Source: Struthio camelus | Taxonomy: Eukaryota; Chordata; Aves; Struthioniformes; Struthionidae | Assembly: GCF_040807025.1 (NCBI RefSeq) | Contig: NC_090967.1 | Location: 3,408,001 to 3,472,000, forward strand | Length of the DNA stretch: 64,000 nucleotides | Direction of reading: 5' to 3' | Shown here: one piece after another, positions 1-33,525 of the stretch | Position numbering within the stretch: position 1 is the stretch's first letter | How the letters are laid out: the number at the start of each line of letters is the position of its first letter | Translations under genes and position numbers: made by a program | The notes under the pieces: generated by a model | Seen by the model: the letters and a program-made list of their open reading frames with translations, nothing else | Told to the model about the DNA's origin: nothing | Databases searched by the model: none

Positions 1-1064
1 ACTTACAGTAATTCCAGTAAGAGGTCTTCAAAAGGAATTACCTTTTATGTACTACAAATAATGGGGAAGAATTGTGGAAATGTGGGAATCCCATTCTGCA
101 ACCATACTGTACATGGGAAATACCAATATCAAATAAACATTCCTGTGATATTCTAGGCTGGGGCATGTTCCAGGCTTAATAGCTTGTTCTAAATGATGCT
201 TTTAAGGAAGTGTCATCCACTTAGAGCTCATGGTATAAAAATGCAGCATATCCTTGACATACAGGGAAGGTGATTTGTTCACTTTGCTAGCTTTATGCTG
301 CTGCCTTACTAGTTTTTTTGTAATGCTTTTATTCAGCAGGTTTGTTTCTTTTGTGCCCGAGCGTGACTTGACTGATGTGGCCTGCTGTCTGTTAATTGTT
401 CTGTTCTGAAGTATAAACAGCTAAATAACTGCAAAAAACAGAATAGAAAGGATAAAACTTTAAGGAGGCTGCAACCTTTTTTTTTTTTTTTTTTCCTCAA
501 TACCATTTTTGTCCTTAGTAATTCCTCCTGGGAAAAGAAATGGAAATGTGGGAAGAATTGAGACAGACCAAAACAACTATTACAATGTAGGTAAAATGTA
601 GGAAATTAGAACAAAACAAATGTAGGCAAGAAAGCAAATTATAAAACATTTGTCCTCAATACGAATATAGTGCAGTTGTAGTTTACATGGGTTGGATCTA
701 TCTACATTCTCTAACTGATCCTATCTAATTAGATCCTGCCTATCACTGCAGATGTGTTGTCACTGGGTTCCTTGTACAAGTTACTTCTGAGGCACAGGAA
801 AGTTCTGTTCTATTGAAAGTTTGCCTTAACTCATAACTTTACTCTAGAATGCTTGATTATGGAAAAAATAAAAACAGATCTTCAACATGCATTTCCCAGG
901 CTTTCAGGTATTGTACATATGGCAAGGGAATAAGAAATGCTTCTTAAACTTGCTGCTCTGTATGCAAAGTTTATCTTTTTGCTGAGAACACGCTTCAATA
1001 CTGCATGGCTGGATTCAGCTCAGTAGTATTGAGTGGAAAACTGGCTTGAGCTTTAATTCCCTGA

Positions 1065-21783
<20,719 letters not shown>

Positions 21784-24475
21784 AGAGCTTGCTTAGCTAA
21801 CAGTTCTTATTTTGTAAGGTAAGGCTAGAGAAAAAAAATCAGGAGTTTTGTACGAGATGCTGAATGATGCTTCTTCCTTTGCAGAGATAGGGTGGGAGTG
21901 GGCTCTGTGAAGCAGAGCTCTAAAATGGGGGAAGTGATCTTACGGCAGAGGATGGAGAGCCTTAATGCGTCTTGTTTGGGAGTCAGGATTTCTCGACACG
22001 GAGTGCTCACTATGGTAACTCTGGTCTGTCTCATCTGACATTAGGATTATGTTCAGGTCGAGATCACTTCTTGAAAACGTTTTTTTGTGATGATCTGAAA
22101 TCAGGAGGAAATGTCTATTTTTTAAGTATGTTTTTATACGGTATTGGAAGTGGTTGTTGCCTACTCTGATTCCCCTTGCCCTCCGATTCCCCTTCCCCTT
22201 GCCCTCCGACGCTAACTGTTGCATCTCCCACAAGTCCATGTTTCCATAGCGTTAGGATGCGTGAAGGTGCTGCTTTGTGACTGTATGTGGCAATGTGGTC
22301 TTGTTTTTGTAGTGTCAGTCAACAACAGCTGCTCTAAATACTCAAAAAAATTAAATCTCCAGGTTACAAGCTGCAGCTTTGTCTTGGAATGCAAACGCAC
22401 GGGTCTTGCATTGCAGTTAATTTGTCCCTTGCTCCACTGCAAAATGAAGGAGCAAAGGCAGTTATAACTTGTGTCTGCCTGATGTAATCACAGGTAGCAA
22501 AGAAGAGTTATGCTGAATTGGATAAGAACAAACCAGGGAGGCCTCATCATCTGTGCACTACAGCTTTACTGGACTTCCGGGATAGGGCTAACAGCAACAG
22601 ACTCCATCAGATGCTGTATTTTTGCTTGCTTTGGCAATCACTGACTTACTGCGTAGACTGTGAACGAGAAGATAGGGAATATGCAGGGTTAACTGTAGTC
22701 TGTGTTTCCTAAGGGCAGAGGCAGTATAAGAGAGGAAGATCTCTGGAGAGTATATATGTTTACCGAAGTATTTAAATGCCTTCCAGAGCAATGACAGAAT
22801 AAAGTGTACCAGCACAGAGTTGGGTACTGTTGTTATGAAAATACTCTGTGGCGTTATGGTGTAACTTGTGATTGCAAAGTTAAATGAGTATGTTAGGCCC
22901 CAGAGCTTGCTCCGTGCTTTCTTGTAGGTCTTTGATGTTGTTGCTGTTCATTGATACCAAAGTTGCATACAATATATGGTTGAATGCTCTTTGCCGCTTA
23001 TAAAACATTTGACTCAACTACAATCTACCTGAGAGATTCTTTTGACTGTGCATTGTGTATAGTGTTTTCATCATCAAACTGCTCCACAGACTTGAAAAAT
23101 CCTCACTTAGGCTTTTGTGAGGTAGGTAAGTATTACCTTGATGTTCATTCATTACCAGAAAGTGAGGCTAGTAACAGTTCAATAATGTGGCCCCTGTGCA
23201 TTAGCAGGGACTAATGATGTAATGTGGAATAGCATGGTGGTTACTCAGTAGGTTTGAAGGACCCAGGACAGAAATAAGAGGTGGGGGGGGAGATGGAGGT
23301 GGTTTAGGCTTCGGTTTTTGTATGAGTATGATCAAATGAGAACAGTGTGAAAGGCTTCTGTTGAAGCAGTTGCCTTACCTGAAATTGGGGTTATGTTATG
23401 CTAGACTCCATATGATCGTAGGTGAGGCTTCTGTCAGAAAAAGCTCCTGAGCAAGATAGGCAAAGAACAAAAGTAAAGTGCAGAGAAGGGTAGCTGGATG
23501 ACGAAAACTAGACTGGAGCAAAGGATGCCACCAGCAGATGGTGTGTAACATACATGTACCACAGTTGTGGGTCCGGCTTAATGTGGTTCTCAAACATGGG
23601 TCAAATATTTCAGTGATTTCATTGACTTTGGTATGAATGCTTATGCTCAAAGACCTTGCTAAACTGAGGTTGAAATCTGGAATTGGGGACTAAAATAATC
23701 TGCTTTGTTTCTCTTAATGTTTCAGAAAGTGGGTGATGATCCTCCACTAAGGTAATTAAAAAAAAAAAAAAAAAAATCAAAGCAGATCAGTTTGTGTTAG
23801 AAAAAAACTGAAGTACTGAATACGAGAACATTTTTGCTACTCTTTGAGGTCAGTCACATGAGCTTGATATGATTACACTGTCAGAACGCTATAAAAATGA
23901 CAGTAGCCAGGAGGGGCTGCATGTCACACTTGGAGGCGTCCTTCATGTCTAATTGTGGCTGGGTCAAGGAAAGAATCGTTCCTTCTCCGCTGGCTAGCAG
24001 GTCTCAGAACAATATAGAGATGATTGTCACATCTAACACGTAATAGATTTTGCCTCTTATTTAGATGAGTCTCTTCCTCTCCTCCTGTTGTGCAGGTAAC
24101 TAGGATTTCTACCTCAACCCAATGTGACCTATGCAAGGACAACGTGGACCAACTTCACTCGGCTTCCACTGAAAGGTGCTCACCTGGCCTGTGCAGGGGT
24201 TTCTACTCTTACTACTGGACAAAATAAAAACATAAAAAGACCTAAACAACAGAAAAAAAACCAATATTTACTGTGAATCGGAGTAAAAAAGAAAGGAAAA
24301 AAAAAAGAGGCAAAAGAAATGTTTAAAGCTCCAGTTTGTATTGTTGATAGTTTAGATAAAGTATTTATCTTTTTTTAAAGTGAAAACAATTTTGACTTAT
24401 TTTATTCCACCCAGAGTCATAAATACAACTTATTAATAAATTCTCTGAATAATAAAGAACTGGCACACCAGCAGA
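21784..24475 (+). other. DOT1L: DOT1L proximal 3'UTR
   Basis: Non-coding sequence follows the long-isoform stop. Candidate AATAAA signals lie at 22798-22803, 24223-24228, 24435-24440 and 24451-24456; the last two form the most convincing cluster. Short ORFs here look like chance. A small direct duplication of a 17-bp C-rich unit sits at 22168-22207. Which signal is used cannot be read from sequence. Confidence 0.6.
24435..24456 (+). terminator. Clustered AATAAA poly(A) signals, candidate DOT1L proximal 3' end
   Basis: AATAAA occurs twice within 22 bp (24435-24440 and 24451-24456). It is preceded by an A/T-rich stretch and followed by T/G-containing sequence. This fits a vertebrate cleavage and polyadenylation site on the plus strand. 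Confidence 0.5.
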
Positions 24476-25470
24476 GATATAAAGAGCCTCCTCTCGGTGC
24501 TATTTCATCCGTCAGAACTGTGCCTCTAGTTTGAATCCTTGGTGCTGAATTTGGAGGGTTGACCAATGCCAAACCCAGTTCTCAGAAAGGTCTGCATTTT
24601 ATTTATTCAACTTGCTCTGTTCATATACCAAAATCCACTTGGTTTGCAGCAGTGTGAGCTATAGAGAATGGCAGTCTTTGATTTAGTGCTTTGATCTAAT
24701 CTGAACTGAGCCAGGTGCTCTGTTAACTGGGTGGTTTTTAACTGTGTTCATTACAAACAAGAACTCAGTACTCCCCTCTGGAACGGAACGGCAGCTACGT
24801 TCCCTGGGTTGCCCCAGGGAAGCTTGGCCAATTCAGGCACAGTTTGAACAGAAGAAATCCAAGTCCTGCCCCATTCAAACTACTTCACTGGGCCATTTGC
24901 AGTTGCTGGTGGCACTCAAGTCACTGTGAATTTTGGTAGCTAGTCTGGTAACTTTGTTTTGGGATGTCATTGGCATATGAACAGGGTGCATAATCACTGG
25001 TATTGGTCAGGCCCTTTTTAACAACATTGGAAAGACTGAAAATAGCGCTTCTGTACTGGTGCAGGTAGCATATTTTCTCAGCTTGTTGTTTTGTTCTAAG
25101 TACAATGTATTTTGTTAGTAGGGTTTTGATACTTGATTCAGAAATGGCTTAGCCGTGTACATTTATTGACTAAGTGCATTTTGCTTTTGTATTTCTTTGC
25201 TTTAAGTAGGTCTAAATGGTAGTTCACAAAAACACCACAATCTAGCTTAACGTGCTGCCACACTATCAGACTGGTGCATTTAATTGTATTGTGACTTGGT
25301 GTTCTGTGTACAGAAAGTGCCGCTCGGAGCAGCGGCTGTATTTTATAGAGATGTGATGAAAATTTATAAATTTCATATACTTTATTTCATTTATTTTTAG
25401 ATTGTACAATGCACAGTAAACTTGTAAAAACTTATTTATTCAAGTGCACAAAATGTGGAGAAGGGTGATC
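24476..25470 (+). other. UTR-like AT-rich sequence downstream of DOT1L proximal poly(A)
   Basis: There is no coding potential. The last 150 bp are very AT-rich with several TTTATT/ATTTATT elements (ARE-like), as in long vertebrate 3'UTRs. It could be a distal extension of the DOT1L 3'UTR. Confidence 0.35.
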
Positions 25471-28400
25471 CATTATGTCGAAATCACTTTGGTCCATAGT
25501 TCAGACCGGACCAAGCACCGATAAAGGAAGCTACAGTAAAAGAAGGGGAATTGCAACAGCAAAATGGCTAGAGTAAAAACACATATAGGCTTTGGGAAAC
25601 ACCTGCCTGCTAGCCCAGGCGCTCGAAGGGGCAGTATTGATGGCTCTGTGTCAGAGGCATTCACTGTCCTTAAATCCGTTCTAGGTTGCTAGTACCTCCT
25701 AATAAGTCTCAGACCTCCAGCAGTCAGGCATCACCTTGGGTTTGAGCCCTGCTTTAGCAGCCACCTGATGGAGTTTCCCCCGTGGTCACAAAAAGCTGGG
25801 CTTAATGAATTAGTTGTTTAATTCCTGCCTCTGCAGTCAAAGCAGACAAGATACTTCTACCCTCGTGTGCTCTCTCCTGCTGTCTTTTCCGGATTTGGGA
25901 GGCACGGCTGTGAATGCAATGCTGGTTGTGCTCAGAAGAGCGATGGGGTAAGAGCAACTGGTGGGGTGCATTAGCAACTCCTATCCCTTACAGGCGTCAG
26001 TTGGGCCCCTTTCTTTACACCTCATCTCTGGCAATGTTGTTGAGACAAAGTGCAGTTATTTTGTTGTTTCCTAAGTGTGTCTTCCATAGGCAGTCTTTGT
26101 GTGCAGAAACGGTCAACCGAGCTTTGCCGCCTTGTTCATTGAAAAGGGAAGGGATTTATATCCCTGGAAATGAGGGATGTTTGGAGCTGTTTTCTGCTTT
26201 GCATGTGGGAGAGGAGTTGACAGCGGTGCACCCTGTTGAGTTCTTAATAGCAAGATGGGACCCTGGAAAAGGGAAAGATGCTCAGGGGGTGAGAGCTGAG
26301 AAACATCCAGTAGCTTCTAGTAGAAGCCATACGCAGTTTATGTCCTGGAATCCAGGAGGACTATGTAACCCAGATATTATTCAGCTGGGAGCTGGGCAAC
26401 TCCAGCTTGATCCAGATCCTTGGGTAAGTTGCAGAGCTGCCTTAGCATCCTTCCCAGCGAAAGGCAAAGTGCTCAGGTCTTTGGAAGGCTTTAAAATGAT
26501 AGGTTGTGTATGAGCAATTGCTGGAAGGGCTGTAGCCTTAATTACATTTCTGTCCACTCCCCCCATTTATGTCCCTGATGTGAGAGTAGGAGGAAATACA
26601 AGAAGTAGCTCTTAATCTGTCTGCTTTCACCTGATCCCTTTCTGAAAAGGGACCAAGATACAGTGCTCCTTAGATCTTTTGTCCCCTCTTCATCTCAAAC
26701 CACTGAAGACATCCAGCCAAGAGGGTTCAGTCACCATAACGGCTTCTGTGCTGGGAGATCTTGCCTGGGTTCATCACCCAAGATGCTTGCGGGACAAGAG
26801 CAAGGACGCCCCTTTTTGTGGAGAGGGAACTTGGAGAAGTCTAATGTACCTAGTGTACTTTCTAACCTTTAAACATCCCGCCTGATGCATGTGTTGTCCA
26901 GCTGGCTCTCGGTGCTTCTCTTCAGCTGAAGAGGGTGACCAGATCCTCCTTGCATGGTGTGACTTGCTTTGCCCCTGAAGTTCATGGCTTTTCAAAGGTC
27001 TGTGTCTCTGGAGCAGTCAGAATTGTCAGAGCCAAAGGCCCTAGGCAAGGACCTTGAGATCTCATCTCCAGTGCGTGTTTTCCTTGTGGAAAAGCAAAAC
27101 ACCTCTTTCCCTCTGTGCAATCTGCAGGGAAGGGTTGCCCTTAACTCTGTGTGCAGGGTTTGTGGTGCTGGCTGCTTTGGTAATGTGATGGTCTGTCAGT
27201 GGTGTCTGTGTGGGACTCTTCACAAGCAGTCTTCAGACATCTGTAAGTAAGCCTGCTGGCTCTAGCTAAACAGACACGCACTAACTAGATATTTTTAGCT
27301 AACTAGCATTTTGGACTTGACTCTCCAGCCGTCATCTGGGAAAACCAAAGGAAACCAGCTCGGCACGACTCCACCTGGTTCTGACCCAGGAACAAAAGCA
27401 TAGATTGGGGAAACGCTCGAAAGGGATTCTGTCTGCTGGCAGTCCAGAATGTTGGACTTCTGCTTTAACCTCCTGTGATCTGTGGAGGCTTGGGCCTTCA
27501 TCTACCTCTTGATCACCTCAGTACTGTAATTCTCAGTGACCTGAAATTTCCAGTCGCAGCAGCCTGCACTGCAGTCTTCCAGAGCTGCTCTGCCTGTGCC
27601 GGTGTCTTCCACCCGTGCCAGGCGCTGCTGGCACATTCAACTTTGTGTCCTTTTGTAAATGCATTTCGCTTGTGTGGGAGTCTAGGCTAAATCTTCCTAG
27701 TGATCTCAGCTGAGATTAGCTTCCAGGAGTCTGAAAAGCTAATGTTTGTAGAAAGGAGTGTGATATGGGAAGCTAGGCTGTGGGCTCCTGTGTTTCTGGC
27801 CAGGAAAACAGTGGTTTCATGCCCCCACCTTGCCTGATGCTACATCTATTTGGGGATTCAGCGCTTCTATGCGAAGGCTTTGGGCTGGTGTCTTAATACT
27901 GCTTTATTTGAGAGAAGTTGTCACTGAGGTTGCTGAGGGATTTAAGCATTTTCTTCTTCTCTACTCCCTGCATCCTTTCCCTGTTAGCTATTATCTTGGG
28001 CAAGTTCAGTTTGTTTTGAATCTGAGCCCCACTGTCTGCAGTATGGGGAGAGGACTTACCTTGCTTTAGGATTGCTGAAGGAATAGCTCTTGGAGGTGTT
28101 AGAGATCCATAATAAAAGTTCCAATCCCTATGGCCACAAGAATAAAACCTTTGTGACCTTAACCTGTGAGTGCAGTGCCGGAGATCTGAGACCTGTTTTC
28201 AATAATTGGAGATACTTTTGAGTAATCAAAGCCAAAAAGTGAGTTCCAAAACGAATTCTTTCTGCCTTACAGCTTCCTGTCCTGAGTCCAATCACTTCAT
28301 GGCTGTCACAAATGTTCCTTTTCATCCATGTTGCTGCTGCCAGCAAGGGACTCATCAGGAAGTTAAAATACATCTTGTAGCATGTATGTTGCCAAAAAAA

Positions 28401-31090
28401 ATTGAACTTCCTGAATGCTGTGCTGAGCTAAACCTGTGCCCTGCTGCTAAATGTCAGGCTTGGGGAACAAGCGTTGCACTCTCTTCCTTTTTTGGTGATT
28501 TGCTACCTCTGGCTCTTGCTTGCCGTTTCCAGTCCACTGAGACCCACTGTGCTCTGAAGCTGTGGTGTGCTGGGAGTGCTCCAAAAGCACAAAGCTTAAA
28601 CTTGCTATTTGCTGTAGATTAGTCATTCAGCAACAATTCTTCCATTAGCCAGGGGTGTGTGGGGCACCCAGAAGTGAGATTGCTTTGCTCTGTGTAGCTG
28701 AGGGAGAAAGTGAAGAGATATTGCTTGAGGGTATAGATTTGGGTTGCTGCTGAAACCTCGCTCGTGTGCGCAGTCTTAGGGAAGTTGACCTGTACCTGCA
28801 TTACCTGTTTAGTGCAAACAAGACAGTTTTCTTGGGGAAGGTGCAAATGATTCTGTGGACAATCGCTAATGAGAAGAAGCATCTTAACTCCTCTTAGTTG
28901 TGGTTGTGGATGCTAATGGGAGAGAGATGAAGGGAAAGTTGCTTGTGAGGAAACTGCCGACAACGGAGTACAGAGCATCCTAGATGTACTTTCTATTTAG
29001 AGACAGATTTTAAAGAACACTGTTTCCAGCTAGTTTCTCCTGTTAACGGCAGGAACTATTGTCTCCTTGGCGAGGCAAGCTAGAAGTCTTTTCTGATGCT
29101 TCCATCTCGCTTCCTTCCTTACGGGGATAGCCGCTTTGTCTTGTAGCGCGCGATTCGTGCTCACCCTGCCATTCTTTGGGGTTTGAATAGTCTCTGGGTT
29201 TGGGCACAGCCTAGGTTTTCTTTTTGCCAAGACTTGCTGGAGGCATGGGCACAGCAGGGATCGTGAGCTTGTAGGGTCTCAATCTGCGACTTCACTGTCA
29301 CGGGAGTACCACACGTGGGAAACCTGGGCGATTGCTCGAATCTGAAGAGACTGTGCTAGTCGCTGGTTTTGTGAATGAAGAGATTTCAGACCCCCAGGCC
29401 TTGTCAGTCTCCAGCCTGACATTCGCACAACTATTTTTCATGCTTGTTGTGTAATCTCAAGTCCGAGTTTTTTATTAGCTTTTTAAATTCTTTAATCAAA
29501 TTGAATACGTGAGCAACTAACTTCTTCACTTGAAATCTGCTGAGCAGATGGGTTTCAGGCTTGTTTGATAAGCTCTTCTGTTGCACCTCTGACTCAAACA
29601 ATTCAAAATTAAGCATTGTTTCGATATCGCTTGACCATCGTGGCTGTTCTGGGTTGACAGCACGGCTCTGCATAGCATGGTCAGCTCTGCGGCTAGGTGT
29701 GCTTGCAATTGTGTGCCTTTACCCTGCTTGTGGGCAGGAGTTTCCTTTTGAGAGGTACTCGCTGTTACTAGAGTGCAATAACGTTTTGTCCGTACTGCAG
29801 AAATCTGAACAGACGTATCTGGGATAGTCACTTTGCCTCAGAAAATGAATGGGAGGGGTGTGAGTGGGAAGGAAACGAATGTAATCCAGATCTGCCTAGC
29901 TTGCTTTTGTTCTAGTACTGGTGCATATTGAACGTGTTGGAGGCTGGAACGGGAAATGATGGCAAGGCAGGTGCTCCACACCACGGTGGCTTTATTCCCT
30001 TTGGTGATCAGGTTCTGCCTCTGATGCCAACCTTCTTAAAAACCCTTCATGCTGAGGAATTGGTAGTCTTTTCACAAACTGGCAGGCTTTCCCTTTCAGC
30101 AGAAAGTGTCCAATGCCACTTGAGACTAAGGAGGCCGCAGCACAGACTGGCAGCTTGAGGTTGCCTCTGGGGCCTGTGTGGTTTGATTCTTGCTAGGATT
30201 GTGTAGTTAGAAAGCAGCATCTGCTCCTACCACCCGTTATTTTTTCCACTGGGAAGAGAATTCAAGCATGGAAGAAATTGAACGATTGCAGGACAGAGCA
30301 GGAGAGAGCATCACCTGGTGCAGAGCTGGTATCTGCAGCTGGGTAGACTTAGGTCTTGCTCAGGTGATGAGTTTTTTGGGGGGACACGGAGTTGTGAGCA
30401 GCTTGAAGGCCAGCACGTGCTTTCATCTTCTCCGAGTTTATGTGGAGGGCCCAGCTCTTTGTGACCTCTGAGGATACATAAATGGCTTACGGGGCCTTTG
30501 GGACCTGTGCCTGTGTAATGCTCCTGCAGGAGGGAGTTGCTGGTGCAGGTGGTAGCATTGATCCCAAATCATGGTGCAGCCGGCGGGCAGGATGGCGGCT
30601 CTGCAGAACAAAGCATGTCTCCAAAGCCCAGTCTTGCAAACAGTCGTTGAACCGGTGGGCAGTGCCACTGTATGCAGGTTTGCAGGACTGGCGCCTTAAA
30701 TTATTAAGGCTTTATCCATCTGCAGTTGCCTTCTCCAGTCGAGGTTTTGCTGTGTCGCTGGAAGAGGAGACTCCCAACGCTTGGAGCTTGTCTTCAAGCT
30801 GCTGATGAGAGACTCCTGTCCTGGCTTAGACTCGGAACGGCGTTCCCCCATGGCCGTTCTTCCCCAGCCAGGTCAGGAGCTGGTGCTATTGTACCTCCTA
30901 GCACTGGTCACACAACATGCCTGTCACTGACCCAGGGGAGCCTTATCATGTTGTAGACTGCTAATGTCAGTCCCAGGTGCTGCTCGCAGAAGAGCCGTTT
31001 AGTAGGACGTGGTAACTTGTCTTAGTGCTAATGTAAAGCTGATAAAGTCCTATGTGTAGTCCATTTGCTTTCTGCATTGAAATCAGACCT
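25471..31090. other. No recognised gene: DOT1L-PLEKHJ1 interval, first part
   Basis: About 5.6 kb of moderate-GC sequence. I see no exon matching a known family, no RNA gene and no recognisable transposon. The only sizeable open frame is 25914-26513 (+, 199 codons), with a weak initiation context and no recognisable domain. The interval may be transcribed as part of an extended DOT1L 3'UTR, or may simply be intergenic. Confidence 0.5.
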
Positions 31091-32364
31091 TCAAATACAG
31101 GGTATGGAAACCTGAAGATTATTGACATATTTTTTTTTTCTTAGAGGGAATTCTCCCAACTGATACAGGGGGTTGTCTTCAAAAATTCTGCTCTTATTTT
31201 TTTGCCTGAGCCAAAAACATTTGAGAGGACTGGGAGAGCCCCAAATGATGGTTTCTTCAATTAAGAAATGAAAGTTAATACAGTGGACTGCAAACTAATA
31301 TTAATGTATCTTAAAATCACAATCTGGGGAGAAGAAACTAGACAGTGTTTTTGTGAACTATCTTTGCAGCACTGAGGAAAAATCACAGTAATTGGATTTT
31401 TTTGAAGCACAGATGTATAGTCAGTGTACGAATATTTGAAGTTTTATGGCTAACTGTTCAAGTTTTTCCCTTTTTCCTTTGCTCCAACATTTCCATAGCT
31501 TGCATATCAGGTTTTCACTACAAGTTAGACTACCAGTTTTTAAAATTTTGTTGTGCCATATTTTATTTATCCTTTTGCTTTATAAACATATGAATACCTA
31601 TTTAGACTGAATGATGCTATTATTGTGAACTTTAGGGTTTAAACACAAGAAGAAGAAAAAAAAAAAAGGAAATACTCCTCCAGTGTACTTAATGCTTGCG
31701 ACCCTCTTTCTGAAGAGGTTTCAGAAGGTTTTTTATAGAGTGAAAAAATCAGGTGTTAAAACAATTTTTAAGTGCTAACCCTGAAGTTCTCAAGTTTGTG
31801 ATCCTTTGGTGGTTACTGTTATTTTTTAAGGTACATCTGGTTGCTTGTTCTGGTGCAGTCAAATCATCCTTTAGAAAGGTCATGTTTCTGGAGTTAATGA
31901 GGAAAAGATAGAATGGGTTGATCCATCCTGCTTGGCTTTTTTTAACCTATTAATCTCTTAAGTGATAAATTTCAAATTAAAACCCAACTCTTTAGGTCTC
32001 TGTTCTACTTAAACTTTTTAGGAGTGGGAGCCTGCCCTCGCTGAGTGGGACTTTGATGGGGAAAGCAGTAGATTGAGGTTGCTGTTGCTCAGGAATTGAT
32101 TAGTAAACTTTTAACTACTAATAAAAATCCATTTTTCAATGGATTTTTTTTAAATACCCATTTTCTTAGAACAGTGATATGGGATGTTTCCTAGTGAATA
32201 GGAATTAGTTTATATAATTTAGCCTATAAAACTGAATTATTTAAAATTCAAACTTCCCCTAATTTATCTTTTTTTTTTTTTTAATATACTGGTAAGTTGT
32301 CCTGTCATTCCCTTCATTCTTCCATAGAAGTAGTGTGAATTCTTCTGGTGTGTATATATGTATG

Positions 32365-32366
<2 letters not shown>

Positions 32367-32396
<30 letters not shown>

Positions 32397-32397
32397 T
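32367..32397. repeat. (AT)n microsatellite
   Basis: About 14 uninterrupted AT dinucleotides, preceded by imperfect TATG/TGTA units. It lies within the AT-rich block downstream of DOT1L. Confidence 0.95.
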
Positions 32398-32523
32398 TCC
32401 ACCCTACCTTTCTAATTCTCCACAATGTAAGAGTTAGTTTTTTCCTCCCCTTCCTTCACTTTAATTTCTTGTGTCTTTACCCTGATTTGTAATTGAAACA
32501 ATGCTTTGAAGTTTTGTCTTTAT

Positions 32524-32529
32524 ATTAAA
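32524..32529 (+). terminator. ATTAAA distal poly(A) signal
   Basis: This is the common variant signal on the plus strand. GT-rich sequence follows 3-45 nt downstream and it sits at the end of the AT-rich UTR-like block, about 1 kb before the PLEKHJ1 3' end on the other strand. Confidence 0.4.
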
Positions 32530-33519
32530 GTGTATGTATTTTAATACACCGTACTGTTGTGGAGTTTCACTGCTTCAGCAGGCTAGACTTCCAGAGGGGA
32601 CGGTATTCAGCGGCCATCGGAGCAAAGAAAATTCGGTGTTCTGGACTGCAGCTTCCTCGAGTGAGAGAGGCAGTCTGAACTCCCTGCTTATCTCCCCTGA
32701 CTCTGGGCTTAGGCAACTCATTTAGCTTTGTCAAGGCTGAAGACAGTTACGCTGTCAGGGTTTAACATACTAGTAATGTTGCAAGACCACCCTTGTGAAG
32801 TTTCCTATTTACCCTTTTAGCCAGTAATTTTGCTGATGGAAGGAAACTTAAATCACTCAGGCAACATACTTAAACTTGAGAAGTGATAATCGTCAATCTT
32901 TCTAAGCTAACAATTTTGCTATGTGATTCCTAAAATGAGATGAAGACCCTGATTCTTGCCATGCTTTAATAGTCCTTCGAGTAAGGATGACCTTTACAGG
33001 GGAAGGCTCCAGATCGGATGTTGGTTGTTGACAAAAGGTTGCAGCAGTGTTCTCAGCAATTCTGTTTTCCTCAATGCGTTTGTCACTCAAGCTCCTGCCA
33101 AAGGGTTGGCTCTGCTAGCAAAAAGCATGCAAAAATCCCAGTATGGAAAAATCACTTGCTAGCTTCTGAGCTGCCTTGTCGCCTGCTCCTACCACAAGTG
33201 TGGAGCTCTTCCTGAGAGGCCTGAAGGAGCAGTCTCTGTGGTAGCCCTACTCCAATTCCCTGCAACTGCTGATCTTTTCTCGGCAGTCCCTGCTGTTACC
33301 CCCTCCTCCAGCTTTGCTAGCACAGAGCCCAGCTGAGGCTTGATGCCAGGGGCAGTCAAGTCAGGTGAGAGAAACCTGCTGCATTGCCTAAGGTAGGGAA
33401 GGGGCAGGCTTGGCTGACTGGGCACACCTAGCACCATGAGCTCACTGTATCCACCCCTGCCCAGCAATGTCTTTGGTTTCTTAGAACAGCTCTGACTGCC
33501 ACAATGATTAAAACAAATT

Positions 33520-33525
33520 TTTATT
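33520..33525 (-). terminator. PLEKHJ1: PLEKHJ1 poly(A) signal AATAAA
   Basis: Read on the minus strand this is AATAAA, with a T-rich and TG-containing downstream stretch. It is the first canonical minus-strand signal I notice after the PLEKHJ1 stop. Confidence 0.55.

Larger units (their letters stand above)
31091..32545 (+). other. AT-rich UTR-like block ending at a distal poly(A) signal
   Basis: Composition shifts abruptly to AT-rich, with many T-rich and ATTTA-type elements and no ORF above 63 codons. An ATTAAA at 32524-32529 is followed by a GT-rich downstream stretch. Together this resembles the end of a long plus-strand 3'UTR, plausibly the distal end of DOT1L about 10.7 kb past its stop. 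An independent non-coding transcript is the alternative. Confidence 0.4.
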
